From NCBI GenBank assembly GCA_031769625.1, contig JAUIMM010000572.1, forward strand, positions 7,351,001-7,415,000: 64,000 bases of DNA, given 5' to 3'. A program made the position numbers and the translations under genes. The stretch's first letter is position 1. Every line of letters starts with the position of its first letter. Under the pieces are notes generated by a model that saw only the letters and a program-made list of their open reading frames with translations, ran no database searches and was not told the origin of the DNA. This document shows positions 21,348 to 33,418 of this stretch, piece by piece. The DNA is from Taudactylus pleione. Taxonomy: Eukaryota; Chordata; Amphibia; Anura; Myobatrachidae.

Positions 21348-21699
21348 GTCTCCTATTATTGTTCTGCTAAAAAAAAAAAAAATAATAAAAAAATAAAAAA
21401 ATGTCTCGGGAGTGATTTATTAACTGATATTTAAAAGGAAATAAATACATATATTTTACTGTTTGCCAGGGCTTCCTTATTTATTTTTTGGTATATACAT
21501 TTTTTATGTGGAGGTAGGGTGCCTCCATTATTGTTGAAAGCAGCAGGCAAACAAAAGGTCGCACTGGAAGTTTAATTGGTGCCAGGTAATTGTTTTTCTC
21601 TTTTTACACTTAACAATTGTCAGATAGGTTGGTGGCTCGGCTGACCTGTCAACACATTATGTGCCCAGCTTAACACAGACTGTGTAGGACAATTAACAT
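21348..21699. other. Intron 2, no clear feature
   Basis: Contains A-rich runs at 21369-21400; no recognisable element. Confidence 0.5.
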
Positions 21700-23060
21700 G
21701 GAGTCATAGTAGCAGGAGTCAAAGTAGGAATTGATTCAGTACTGTGAAGGAGACCAGAGGCAACTGAGAAGGAGACCAGAGAATAGGAGATTACATAAGG
21801 AAGCAGAACTAATGAGAACATGAATGAGAGTTTTGGAGGCATCACGGTTAAGGAACAGCTGGATTCTGGTGATGTGGTGGAAGTGTTTAGACTGAGATTT
21901 GGAGTAGTGGAGAGAGCAGAGTTGAGCATTACATTGAGGCAGTGGACTTGGGATACAGAATACAGAATAATGTTTTCAACAGAGGAAGAGAGTAGGGGAA
22001 GTGAAGCATACTTGGAAGATGAAAAAAACAATATTCTTGCTCTTAGCTATATTAAGTTTCAGGATGCACTGGGACTTCCAGGAGGAGAAGACATAAAGGC
22101 AATTGGAGTTGTGAGAGAATAGAGGAGAGAGGTCAGGGAAGGAAAGGTACTGTAGATGTGAGTGTCATTATCATATACAGTAAATAGTATTGAGCAGCGA
22201 AAGAGCTGATATTTCCAATGGGTGGGGGTGTGGAGGGAGAAGAGAAAGGTGAAAACAATGAACCATTGGAGACATTTGCAGGTAGAGAAACAAAGGAGGG
22301 ATTGGATTCAAGGTAGAGACAGAAAATGAACAGTTGTAAGGAAGGAAGTGAACCAAGGTAGGACAAATTTGTAGAGGCCAATGAAAAGGAGAGGAAAATG
22401 TGAAGCAGGAGATAGTGGTCAAAAGTAACAAAGGCAGCAAAAAGATTGAGGATGAGGAGAGAAGTAACCCTTGGATTTGGTTGTTGAAGTAACCCTTGGA
22501 AGGGCAGTTTCTGTGAAATGGAGGGGGCAGAAGCCAGATTGAAGAGGGTTTAGAAGTGAATGGATGAAAAGCAATGAGGTCAGGTAAGCAATATTCTCAA
22601 AGAAGCATAGGGGAGGAAAGAGATAGGATGGTAGTTAGAGAGTGTGCTGGTGTCAAGTGAGGGTTTCTTAAGAATGACTGAGACAAGGATATGTTTGATG
22701 AAAGGGGAACAGTTAGAAAGGGGACATGTTGAAGATATGGGCAAGGTGGGAGCTTGCAGCAAGAGAGCAGAGGAGGTGGGAGGGAGTGTGGTAAAGGGGG
22801 CGGGTGGAGAGGAAAAATAATAGGAGGGTGCTTTTTTTATCTCCATTGGAGGGTAGGAAGCAGAGAAATGGAAGACTGGTGTGAGATGGGATTGGTGGGA
22901 GAAGAAGGGGAAACTGTAAAAAAGAGAGAGCATTGCGGATGGCTCTGATTTTGTTAGTAAATCAGGGAGGGAGGTGAGTAACAGAGGAGTGGTCAGACAG
23001 AGAAGGAAGTTGAAGGTAATAAATTTGCAGTGAGGATTGGAGGAATGAGAGAAAATAATA
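21700..23060 (-). pseudogene. L2-type LINE reverse transcriptase remnant
   Basis: Translation of the minus strand gives, in order, ILKKPSLDTSTLSNYHPIS (22640-22700), then NPLQSGFCPLHFTETALP, and a degenerate catalytic block YDNDTHIYSTV (22140-22190) where L2/CR1 elements read YADDTQ.Y. Stops and indels occur throughout. The order matches an L2 (CR1-group) non-LTR retrotransposon reverse transcriptase. The 5' part and 3' tail are not recognised. The second catalytic-box residue is replaced. Confidence 0.78.
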
Positions 23061-23279
23061 AATTAACAAACTGTACTGAATGATTTGTGGTGAGAGACAT
23101 AACTTGTCATGATTTTAACCTGGGTTTATTGTTCTTAAAGTCCTTTTACTTATCTAACTTAGTATCCCTGTTATAGTTAATTTATTATTATTCATTTGTA
23201 TTGATGGTTATTTGTGGCTTATTTCAACAATTTTCTATTCTATGCTTTAATAAATATTGTCATGCCTTCAGTATAGGGT

Positions 23280-23990
23280 TTGTTATGTTACACTAATTCA
23301 CATTAGCAGCCCCACCTAGTGGTCAGGACAGCAGCAGTTTAAATCTGATCTATTTTGTCCTTCTTAACATTCCATAGCAGTCTAGCAACGCATTCTGGGC
23401 TAAAGGAGCTGTAAGCAGCCATTTTCCTTTTCACATGGGTCCCAGACAGTCATCATTACATATGCTCAACCTGGTACAGCATCCGATGGTGATTTATAAG
23501 CTTCAACCTTGCCATCATATTGTAGATCTGCTTAGCCAGTTATGAACTGCATGTTAGCTGTACTATGTGACACTACAGTCTATACTTTGCAAACTGTATG
23601 TTTCATGTTGTTTGCAAATTCCATGTTATGTATATGTTTGCCTTGCATTCCCATGTACATATAGTAATTGTTTTTCATTGTTTGTTTACAGTTTTACCAT
23701 CACTTGTCAATATCACTTGTCAACATCACTTGTCCTATCATCACTCATCACATCACATGCGCACACACGTGCACATTTGTTTATACGCATCGATCTGTGT
23801 ACATCCACGCAAGTTTCTCTATCGAAAAATAAACTCAGTTCTTCAGATCACATCTGACTGGATTATTGGAAGACAGAGTATTGGTTTTGCTGGCTACTCC
23901 AAATTTGTCAGACATTTAGTGCTAGGCAGTACAAATACAACTATACTATTGGGTGATTCACTATCTTTTTATGCACCAGTACAGATTTAT
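23280..23990 (+). other. Possible solo LTR or unclassified repeat
   Basis: A region of normal GC content inside AT-rich intron: TGTTATGTTACAC at 23282, CCACCTAGTGGTC and a late AATAAACTCAGTTCTTCAG (23829-23847) of the kind seen near polyadenylation sites in LTRs. No second LTR or target duplication was found. Weak call. Confidence 0.3.
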
Positions 23991-24045
23991 TAAGAAGGGA
24001 GAGAACACTATAAACCATACTAATTATAGGCCATACTTAGAATTA

Positions 24046-24300
24046 GAGATGTGCACAGACCCCCATGTTGTATATTTGGTTTTGGTTCTACTGTAAATCA
24101 TAGTCGTGTTTTGGTTTTGACAAAACCACCTGGAAATGTTATGGTTTTGGCTCTGCTTTTCGGATCTGAATTTCTTTCAAAACTTATAAAAACAGCTAAA
24201 ATCATGTAACTTGAACCTGTTTTTGTTCCTATAGTAAAATTTAACATCAAAAACATAAAGTTTCAGTCGGTTCTATTCAACTCACAGCTCACAATATTGT
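24046..24300 (+). repeat. Terminal-type hAT fragment (TAGAGATGTGCAC start)
   Basis: Begins TAGAGATGTGCACAGAC, followed by TTTTGGTTTTG, GACAAAACCACC and AAACAGCTAAAATCA. The reverse complement of hAT copy A at 2359-2190 has the same series. It is probably a solo end or deletion derivative. Confidence 0.65.
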
Positions 24301-24328
24301 TAGGCTGCAGTGATCTGGCTGGCTAAAC

Positions 24329-24735
24329 TAATGCTGAGCATACACAGCCAGATAAAATGTCTGTCAACCCGACAGACATTTTATCTGGCCGGCTGCCAGC
24401 CGCAGATGTCGCCGGCATACACTGTGAGAGAAATCTCACAGTGTATAGCCCGACATCCGCGCTCCACCCCCGGGGGAGGAGACATTTCCCTGTTCCTTCC
24501 GTAGGAAGGAACACAGGAAATGTCTGTCTGTCGGCCGCGCTGGGCATACAATGCCCGATGCGGCCGTCAGTTACCGGGTAAATATCGCATCGGAAGGGCA
24601 TGCTGGACAATCCTGCATGCCCGACCGAGCAATATTTAACCCTCGGTCGCCCACACACACGTTACAATTATCGGCGCAATCCGCCGATATCAGACGGATT
24701 GCCCCGATAATTGTAGCGTGTATGGCCAGCATTAG
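24329..24735. mobile_element. Hairpin-chain element 4
   Basis: The ends are CTAATGCTGAGCATACAC and, reversed, CTAATGCTGGCCATACAC. The interior has successive hairpins: 24349-24388 (18-bp stem), 24414-24450 (CACTGTGAGA...TCTCACAGTG), 24481-24524 (GACATTTCC...GGAAATGTC), 24597-24623 (GGGCATGC...GCATGCCC), 24623-24650 and a nested one at 24661-24715 (ACAATTATCGG...CCGATAATTGT). No coding. The outer 16 bp resemble the MITE at 46295. Confidence 0.82.
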
Positions 24736-25710
24736 TGATACAACATATGCACAAACACATGGCAGATTAAAAGAGTATAGAACATCTATGAAAAACAATT
24801 GCAAGTGCAGTTTTTTTAAGTTCACTTCTATCAAACATACACAAGATCATGTTTGCACTGGATTGCAGGTGCTAGCTAATATCTGTCAATCAAACATACA
24901 GTACACACTGACAAAGATGCCTTCAGTAGTTTACACACTTCCCACCCACACCATCTACTCTCTCTAATAGTGACTAGTATGTAGTATTTCAGCATGAACT
25001 GCAGCCTAGTATGCTGGGGGGAAGGTGCAAAGCACATTGTATAATGTAATCAATGAAATCACAAGTTGTAAAGCTAAATGCTAATTATATAACTTCAAAA
25101 TATTCACTACACTAACCCTAATAAATATCCTGATCCCAGAGGGCTACTGTAGTGTAGGGAAGCTGACAATGGTCCTATTTGTCTACTTACTTGAAATCCA
25201 TCTCAGCTCCACTGTTTATCAGCTTTCAATTCCTGTACCACCAAATGGTGTTTATATTACTTTATTACTCAGTTAATAAGATTCCTCTTCAGTATTTGAG
25301 GTCTCTGTAAATGTACACCAACTTACTGACAGTCTCTCTCAGTCTCCCTCTCCTAGCACTGCCACTAACAGCTTCCCCTAGAGATTATTTTACCAAGTGT
25401 CAAATATTGTTTGTTAGTCCCTCAGCAACTTTCTTCTCTATATTCTCTTCCCCTGGGACCTAGTGCCAAGGCTACATCTATAACAAATGATTTGCAGAAA
25501 TACATAAGTAGTTATCTGCTGTATGACAATTAGTCTGGGTGTTGTAAGGTAATTTGCTGCCATTTTTATAAAAAATATCAAGTTGCAATGTCCATTGACA
25601 TTTACTCTGAGGGTAAAGGACTTTTCTTTGTTTATTGTGTTCTTAGTTGTTACAGATCCCAAGTTGATTAAGCAAACATCATATATAATTTAGTTTAAGA
25701 GAATTAAGAA
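24736..25710. other. Intron 2, no feature
   Basis: AT-rich sequence adjoining exon 2 on its donor side. No recognisable element. Confidence 0.55.
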
Positions 25711-25715
25711 CTTAC

Positions 25716-25901
25716 GTCAATCTTTTTCCAAACCCTGGCCATTCAAGCAAACAAAGAGTCCTTCTTGGAGTCACTTTGATTTCGGAATAAAGGCATTGAG
25801 GGAAGGCCAGTATAAAAGCAAATACCCAAATACTTCCGATGACCACTTTTGTCGAAGTAGCAGATAAGCGGGGTTTCAGTGGATTGATTATCGCCATATA
25901 T
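25716..25901 (-). CDS. TACR3: TACR3 exon 2 (after DRY, intracellular loop 2, TM4, extracellular loop 2)
   Basis: The second receptor exon, 186 bp, runs from acceptor TTGTCATTACAG (AG at 25903-25902) to donor GTAAG (25715-25711). It begins with A-TAT-ATG, so the Arg codon of the DRY motif is split by intron 1, as in other tachykinin receptor genes. The peptide begins [18 protein letters not shown] (intracellular loop 2), continues with [18 protein letters not shown] (TM4), and ends in extracellular loop 2 with [10 protein letters not shown]. The Cys in TLCLL is at the position of the loop-2 cysteine that pairs with TM3. The exon ends in AC, completed to Thr by exon 3. It lies 19.6 kb upstream of exon 3 in gene orientation. 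There is no stop, and the reading frame and splice phases are consistent, so it looks functional. The likely ligand class is neurokinin B, known from the family and not shown here. Confidence 0.93.
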
Positions 25902-25903
25902 CT

Positions 25904-27431
25904 GTAATGACAATGCCATAATTATCATAAATAAGTTACTTTATTTTTTCTGAAGTGCCAGATTAAACCCTGTGGAGGCCCCTAGGCAGTCAAAATCTCG
26001 GGAACCCCCTCGCAAATTTAAGTTTTACCAACCAACAATTTTAATAAACCATACATAGGTTGCACCGAAATATTTGTACAAAATGACAACTGACAGAAGA
26101 TGAGCCTTTAAGAGATCAACTGTAATGTGAATCTGATGTCTATGGTTTATGTACTTTATATTGTTCATTGGTACATTACATTAATACAGTATTTTTAATA
26201 TAGAGTCTATAATGCAAAGTTTTCATTTCTTTGAGTTGATCATTTTATCTATCTATTGGAATCAATTTAAGAAAGCTTGATTGCAATTTTCTTTCAAGAT
26301 CAAATCAATATTATTTTGACCCATTGTCACGGGGGCCCTAAAAGGTTCAGGGCCCATATGCCAGTGCCTACTCTGCCAATTTGGTAATTCGGCATGTTTT
26401 TTTTTGTATTGAAAATTATGTACTACATTTAGGCTATACCCAGATTAATTACTCTGTAGCATATTTTGATATTACATATGACTGCCACAAGTACATACTG
26501 TAGGTGTATTTATTTGATCACTTGGTTTTCAAATTTGTAGTTTTTCCTCTCTTATTCTGTTCAGAGACAAAGGACAGCCAGATGTATGTTGGGGTCATTT
26601 AGGTCAGGGAACAGATCATGATTTATGACTGGTGTCATAAATAGTTAGCCTAACTCTGATTAATAATATTTCAATTTTGATATGAAAAGGTAATGTACAG
26701 ACCAGAAATCCCCTAAATTTACCAGTCACTAATCTTATTCAAAAGATCTTTCCAGCCATTAATAATTCCCATTAGGAAAGATGAATATATTGTTTAATAT
26801 CATAACTTTTGACGGCAATGTAATGTATTGATGTATTTATTTGTTCATAATAAGATGCTCAATTATTTTGAACCTAACATCTTTCTCTGATATAAACTAC
26901 AGAAAAACTGTTACAATCCTGTATAGCAGGATAGTGAAGAAGACTCCTGTGTGGGGGCACTCTTATAAATGAAAATATATTAAAACATTACTTTTATTTG
27001 TGTTTACACCAAAAACCAAGAGAGAAATTCATACATAAAACTCATAAAGACGAACATATACAATGACACTGGTCGTGCCTCATACAAAAATATAACATTT
27101 TGTCACATCGGTAGTGTGAAATTACACTAGATTATTTCATCCCTATGTTGTCCTATAGGGGAAAGAAATGGCAAAATAAAAATATGCTTGTTTCTTTATA
27201 TCAATTTAATTGGCTCAATTGTAGTTTATCTTTTCCCAAGACATATCATGTAACTCTGGTGGCGAAAAGAAAAGCAGTATTATGAGGCAGATAAATATCC
27301 GTGAATCTTTAAATCAATATAAACATATAATAGCGAAAGATCTGCACATTTTGTGATTCGTTTTAGACATTCACAATAGTAACATCCCCCGAGATGGAAG
27401 CAAAAGCAGGGAGTTTTGTGATCTCACCTGA
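25904..27431. other. Intron 1, mostly featureless
   Basis: A possible inserted repeat lies at 25965-26385 (GGAGGCCCCTAGGCAG near the left, GGGCCCTAAAAGGTTCAGGG near the right), but its ends could not be paired. Confidence 0.45.
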
Positions 27432-27438
27432 AATATAT

Positions 27439-27472
<34 letters not shown>
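27432..27472. repeat. (TA)n microsatellite
   Basis: TA units with one AAA interruption. Confidence 0.96.
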
Positions 27473-27473
<1 letters not shown>

Positions 27474-28863
27474 CTGTGGTAAATAAGCGGCACTCCCAGT
27501 CTTTCAATAGAAACGAGTGTTTACTGCATCAGTACATCAACGTTTCGGGGCCATCCCCCTTCATCAGGATACAGTTATAAAGTGAAAAACAAACAATTTA
27601 TACTCACAAACAGTGACGGTGAATCTCCGCAGCGCGCCATCCAGGTCTCCGGTATCCGGCGTTCTACTTCCGGTTTTCGACTGTGCGTCATACCGGAAGT
27701 GACGCTAGCCGGTTCCACAGACTGGCTATGCTGCTAGAGGTGATAATCAACAGTGGATAAAACAGTGTTAATTGTCCACATAAAGCGTGGACCACACTAT
27801 AAAATATATAAATATTTAACAAACGGATAAATGCACTTTGTAACATATAATAGCATAATTCCAACCACAAATAGGTGATCAGATCAAAGGCGATACAGAA
27901 AAAACAGAAAGATTATTGTAAAATAATAATGAATTCAAACCACCACGCTGTCAGTCAACTTCTTCCTCATATACGGTAAACTCCAAATAGGCAGGATATG
28001 AAAAATAAACACAAAAAGAGAAAATGTGAAGCACAGTCACAATTTTGAGTATAAAAACTCAAATATATAGGTCCCGTGTGGAAATGGAGCCGTGTGTCAG
28101 CTGGAGATAATTCATAAGGGATAGAACCTCGCCACCAATATATGAGAAGCTGAATGTAGCAAAGACTCACATATCAAGTGGGTAAGGAAAATATATCAAG
28201 GTATCTTTCACAATAAAACAAATGGTACTACAAGTACTGAATGGGCGTACCCCAACTCACGTATTCAGGAGGTGGGGATCCACATGTAAAGGTATCTTTA
28301 AACTTCTTAGTCTTTTAATCCAAAAGATTCCACAGGATCAATTATATAAAAGTTATGCATAACCTCCAAGCATAGAAGTCCTGGTCTCTGTAATTGTCCT
28401 TAAAGCCCACACCTTGACAAAGATCATTTGGAGTTCGAAAAGGCGTTGGTGCTGAGACCAGCTTCTCATATATTGGTGGCGAGGTTCTATCCCTTATGAA
28501 TTATCTCCAGCTGACACACGGCTCCATTTCCACACGGGACCTATATATCTGTGTTTTTATACTCAAAATTGTGACTGTGCTTCACATTTTCTCTTTTTGT
28601 GTTTATTTTTCATATCCTGCCTATTTGGAGTTTACCGTATAAGAGGAAGAAGTTGACTGACAGCGTGGTGGTTTGAATTCATTATTATTTTACAATCATC
28701 TTTCTGTTTTTTTCTGCTTTTACTGTATCGCCTTTGATCTTAGCATCTATTTGTATTATTTATTATTGTTGCCTTATTGGGAAGGTTTTTTGGAGATTAG
28801 GATTGGGCTGACACAGATTTTGCCTTGCGCCAGGATTCAATTTACATTTTTTCAAATTATATA

Positions 28864-28865
<2 letters not shown>
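27473..28865. mobile_element. Penelope-like terminal module carrying a long inverted repeat, between two (TA)n runs
   Basis: Starts GGTAAATAAGCGGCACTCCC, then CATCAACGTTTCGGGG and CTTCATCAGGATACAG (27537-27571) as in other Penelope-like modules, with CACTTCCGG/ACTTCCGG sequence near 27670-27700. From 27881 to 28740 it is a large inverted repeat. TA runs bound it at 27472 and 28866. No ORF. Confidence 0.6.
27881..28740. repeat. Inverted repeat, arms about 272 and 282 bp, spacer 306 bp
   Basis: Left arm 27881-28152, right arm 28459-28740. Reversing the right arm reproduces the left with a few substitutions and a small indel near the outer end, where AAAAAACAG faces a longer AAAAGCAG run. RNA from either strand could form a stem of about 270 bp. 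Confidence 0.92.

Positions 28866-28901
<36 letters not shown>
28866..28901. repeat. (TA)n microsatellite
   Basis: Eighteen TA units. Confidence 0.97.
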
Positions 28902-28903
<2 letters not shown>

Positions 28904-29172
28904 TTCAGATGGATTATATAAAGTTCTGCTGACTTATTATTCCTCATCAGAAAACACAAGGCAAAAACAGAGATCTTTAGCTAGCATGCAAATCATTGAG
29001 GATGTTCCTCAGTTAGGTCCCGTGAAAATTTGCTGACTCAAATACATATGATCCAAAATTCCCATAGAACATTATTTAGTAACCCATGACAATGACCCAT
29101 TGGTTCAGCTACATGCAACATATGGATTAGTGTTACATTATTAGCAAATGCCTGATAATGGATTTACAGTAG
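28902..29172. other. Intron 1, no feature
   Basis: No recognisable element. Confidence 0.5.
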
Positions 29173-29378
29173 CACACAGGTTCTCAAACTCGGTCCTCAA
29201 TACCCCAAACAGTGCATGTTTTCTAGATATCCTCACAGAATCACAAGTGAAATAATTAGCTCCACTTGTGGATCTTTTAAAATGCACCAGTGAGTAATGA
29301 ATACACCTGTGCACCTGCTGGGCGACCTGAAAAACGTGAACTGTGTCGGGTCCTGAGGACCGAGTTTGAGACCAACTG
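29173..29378. mobile_element. Palindromic hAT-type MITE
   Basis: The left end reads AGGTTCTCAAACTCGGTCCTC and the right end GAGGACCGAGTTTGAGA. The central parts (CACTTGTGATTCTG and its complement; TTTAAAATGCACCAG) make the element foldback over its length. The type matches CAGTGGTTCTCAAAC MITEs of the hAT superfamily. Target duplication is unclear. Confidence 0.75.
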
Positions 29379-29752
29379 AATTAGCAGTTCAAAACTAGTA
29401 ATCCTGCTACTTTATGTCTGTCATGCCTGAGGGTTGGTTTTGGGTTGGAACAGGCGTGGGAGACTGAAGAGGAGCTTTGAGAGGTGTAGATGAACTTGGG
29501 TGGTTTGAGCCAGGACCTACTCATGTATAGATGTGAGGAGGTAGAGATACGGCAGTGGATGAAGGCGAGAACAGGAATAGAAAGTCTTTATTGAACAGCA
29601 GGTTGGAATGGAACTGAATATATAATACTGAATCGAATTGGGACCGATAATGCTGGATTGAGAGCTGGATTGGTTTGAGACCAATGTTGAGAACTTGATG
29701 AAATTGAATCCAATGTTTAAGAATTGATGAAGTTGATCAGTTTGAGGGCCTT
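29379..29752. other. Intron 1, no feature
   Basis: Purine-rich sequence with short internal repetitions (GAACTTGATGAA / GAATTGATGAA) near 29690-29730. Confidence 0.45.
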
Positions 29753-30109
29753 ATTCAGCAAGGAAAGCAAATGCAAAGTTGCACGCAGGCAGCTTTGCAA
29801 TTGTGTTCCTTGCAGATATGGTAATGCAGCAGGAGGCATCATGGCTCCTGAGCATTACTTATCCGAGATGTGTTGTCCAACATAGCATCTGATAATCTGC
29901 ATAACATCAGCTGGCTAAGGTGACCCATGGGGTCATGCAGCCGGTCACCGCAGTAGAGAGGAAGAGGCTAGGAAATCTCCATCAGCCGATGGAGTTCCTG
30001 GCCTCTTCCCTCCCCCTCAAAAGCAGTGACATGCCTCCATTCAGGAAACGGAGGCCATCACCACCTCCTCTTTGCCTACAAATGGCAGCAGACTATTAAT
30101 CATTGATTT

Positions 30110-30780
30110 TAGAGCGGGGGTATGGGTGCCGGCTGCCTGCTGGCACTTGTAATTTCACAAGTGCCAAAGGGCAGGCATGCTGCCCTTAGTCTGAGCCCCG
30201 GGCTTCAGACTAAGCCTGGGTTGTCGGGAGATGGGGATCCCTTTATTGGGGGGTCCCCACCTCCCCTGAGATCCCCGGCTTTGGCTGACTGGCTTGGGGT
30301 GCAAATACTTTGGCTGGGATGACCTGGTGATAGGGTCCCCTGGCTGTGGCATTACATCCCAGCCAGATTTGAGCCTGGTGCTGGTTTTTAAATATAGTGG
30401 AAAATACAATAGTTTATCACTATTTTCCCCACTATTACCCCAGTAACCACAGACCAGGGGTGCGGGGAAGAGCCCTGAGCTTTAGACTAAGCCTGGGGTG
30501 TGGGAGAGGGGGACCAGCTTGGGGTGCAAATGCTTTGGCTGGGGTGACCCAGTGATAGCCTGGCTGTGGCATTAAACCCCAGCCAGATTTTAGCCTGGTG
30601 CTGGTTTTATATATAGGGGGACCCCTACACAACCCCCCTAGTTTTAAATCCAGGACAGGCTCATCAGCCAGGTGCTGGTTCGTAAAATATGGGGGGACCC
30701 TAATCATATTTTTCCCTATATTTTTAGGAACCAGGACTGATTGAGCAGCCTGGGGCTGGTTATGCTTTTGACCCTATGTA
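30110..30780 (+). repeat. Repeat block 1 of the composite, with an internal duplicate
   Basis: Two subunits: 30180-30400 and 30450-30690 both contain CTTTGGCTGGG-TGACC and ATTTGAGCCTGGTGCTGG-like sequence. The open frames here are by-products. Confidence 0.7.
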
Positions 30781-31384
30781 ATTTTTTTTTCTAATGAACC
30801 CTTTTTTTACAGGTATAACACACAAGCAGTCTTCACATAACTCACTGATATGTGCAGGCTGCTTTTTCGGGAGAGTTAGGCAGAGAGAAGACACTGCAAA
30901 CTCTGGTGAGAAATCTCCTTCAAAACTTGCTACTTGGGGGAGGAATCTCGATCTGCTTCACCATCAAATTGCATATAGTTGATAGTTGACATGTAACCAG
31001 CCTTATTGGCTGGTTACACATGGGTCACAGCCAATGAGCGGCCGCTATATGTCAAATGGCCTCTGATTGGCTGCCAGTTCATGGGATATCCCAAAGTGGC
31101 CCATCTCCTGTCATTAGCAAAGTATTGGTATGTGTGACAACATATGTACCAATACTTGTCTGGCATGGATCGGGTTACTCACTTTTTTGATTTGCCAAGT
31201 CCGGGAGACCAGTGCAAGGATAGAGGTGAGTATAGCATCTTCGTTTCAGGTACTCCCATTGGAATTCTACTGGAGAAGGGGACAGAACAGCTTGCAGCAG
31301 ATAAGTACAGTATGTGTGATTGGGGTAGTTGTATGCAATAAAGTTATACTTTCTATAGTTTGTGTTTGTTGTGGCTTTTTAACT

Positions 31385-31890
31385 TTTTTTTACAGTGGGG
31401 ATACAGGATTCGGACACCTGCTGGCACCTGTAGTTCCACAGTAAAAAACAATAGTTCTAATATTTTACAATACTATTACCCCCATACCCACAGCCCAGGG
31501 GTGCAGGGTAGAGCCCCGGGCTTCAGACTAAGCCTGGGTTGTCAGGAGATGGAGATCCCTTTTTTGGGGGGTCCCCCCCTACCCTGAGATCCCCGGCTTT
31601 GGCTGGCTGGCTTGGGGTGCAAATACTTTGGCTGGGATGACCCGTTGATAGGGTCCCCTGGTTATGGCATTATATCCCAGCCAGATTTGAGCCTGGTGCT
31701 GGTTTTAAATATAGTGGGACCCCTATGCAATATTTTTCCCCCTATTTTTAAAAACAGGCCTGGCTCAGCAGCCAGGTGCTGGTTCTTAAAATACAGGGGG
31801 ACCCTATTTATTTTTTTCCCATATGTTTAGGAACCAGGACTGGCTAAGCAGCCTGGGACTGGTTAAGCTTTTGGGGGGGTCCCTACGTAT
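31385..31890 (+). repeat. Repeat block 2 of the composite
   Basis: Shares CTTCAGACTAAGCCTGGG, ATCCCAGCCAGATTTGAGCC and GGAACCAGGACTGGCT with block 1. Confidence 0.75.
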
Positions 31891-32738
31891 TTTGTTTTTC
31901 AACATTTCACTCTTTTTTGATATTTACAGGCAGAAACATACATGGATCGCACTAATCTGTGTATGTTTCTTTGGACTCGCAGCTCACAGGCAGGTGAATT
32001 GATATCACGAATTTGGACAGGAGTTTTGTCTGTTCTCATGAGAGTTTAGAAACTCTCATCTTGCTAAATTCCTGAATCCTATCTTCACTAGTGAAAAGTT
32101 ACTCGAGTTTGACCGATGCTGAAGTGAATAGAGTTTGCTAACTATCCAGACTTTTCCTGTAGCAAAGGAGATTTCGCTCCCAAGTTTGACATTAGTAAAT
32201 TTGCGAGTGGAAAAAAATGCCTAAATTCTTGATTACTATTTCGACCAAACTCTACCCCTAGGTCTTATTTGGATAATGATAACTGGGAATGACTAGTCTA
32301 ATGTTGTTTAGTATGGAGAACTAAAGGTTTTCTATTTGGAGAAAGCCTTCAGAGTACTGTAGCTCTAAAACATCCTTATTGGTGCAAAAATTGGGTATTA
32401 ATAGTAATTGTGTCAGATAACATAAAGTGTAATCTTTTTAAAACAGACCAGGTGGTTGTTCTTTTTAATATATTAACCCTGTGTCACACCCATGTCACAC
32501 AGGCTCAAGTGAGTGCTGTGTGACAAGTTATTGATAGCTGTGATAGAATCTCTTAGGACTAGGTCAATAAAAATGCCCCTTTTTTCTTTAGATCATACCA
32601 GATTCTGACAAAAACAAAAATGACTGCAACATTGATTGTGGCTTTAGGAAAGAATGCTTAGAGGTAAATTTACTAAGAATCGAGATTGATTGAGATGTCA
32701 ATCTCTGGTGATTTAAGGGTTGATTTACTAAAGGTAAA

Positions 32739-33304
32739 GGACCTGATTCATACCTGCTCGCTAAGTTGCGTTCGCTCGTTCTGAGCGATTTTTGCTCATC
32801 TGCGCATGCATATAATTTGCAGTGCGTGTGAGCAAGCCAGTGTTTGTGATCGGATTTTGGTTGCTCGTAAGCCCACCATCAGGTCGCTACTTTGAGTGCC
32901 GTTTGTGGGTGGTAACAGGGGAAGATGCTTGTAAATGGGGGAGTGGTGTTGCCTACACTGTTTAATGGGCGTGCATAATTAACAAAGTAGCGTCATTGTA
33001 CACCTCACCTGCATGTATTTCACCCAGTACTGATCGCACTGCTTGCGGCGGGGAAAAGCAACCTCAAGGGCTTCGAGCAGCTCCGATGGCTCTCGATGAT
33101 ACCGATTAATCAAACAAATCCAGGAGATGATGTGTGTTGCGTGCGGAAAGGGGCGTCTTTATACACTAGCAAGCGCTCAGTGCCATAGCTCTCTAAGACA
33201 TAGAGGGCGTCCTTACGCCATGCAGTGTGATTGAAGAATTTTAATATCCGGCCCCTTTTCGACAGTGAGCGACCACATCCAGCGAGCAGGTCTGAATGAG
33301 CTCC
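32739..33304. mobile_element. MITE with GGACCTGATTCA / GGAGCTCATTCAGACC ends, inserted in the composite
   Basis: Left GGACCTGATTCATACCTGCT, reversed right GGAGCTCATTCAGACCTGCT, each then CGCT. AAA flanks both ends (32736-32738, 33305-33307). The interior GTTTGTGGGTGGTAACAGGG and GCGTCATTGTACACCTCACC also occurs in the MITE at 56961, so the two are one family. Confidence 0.82.
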
Positions 33305-33418
33305 AAAGTCAGAAGAGATAGAGAGAGATTTCTCTCTTCTCACTCGTAAAACTTGGAGGAGATAGCTAACTCAAATCAACTCACCAGGACAACTCGGAAG
33401 TACTTTTCACCTAAAATA

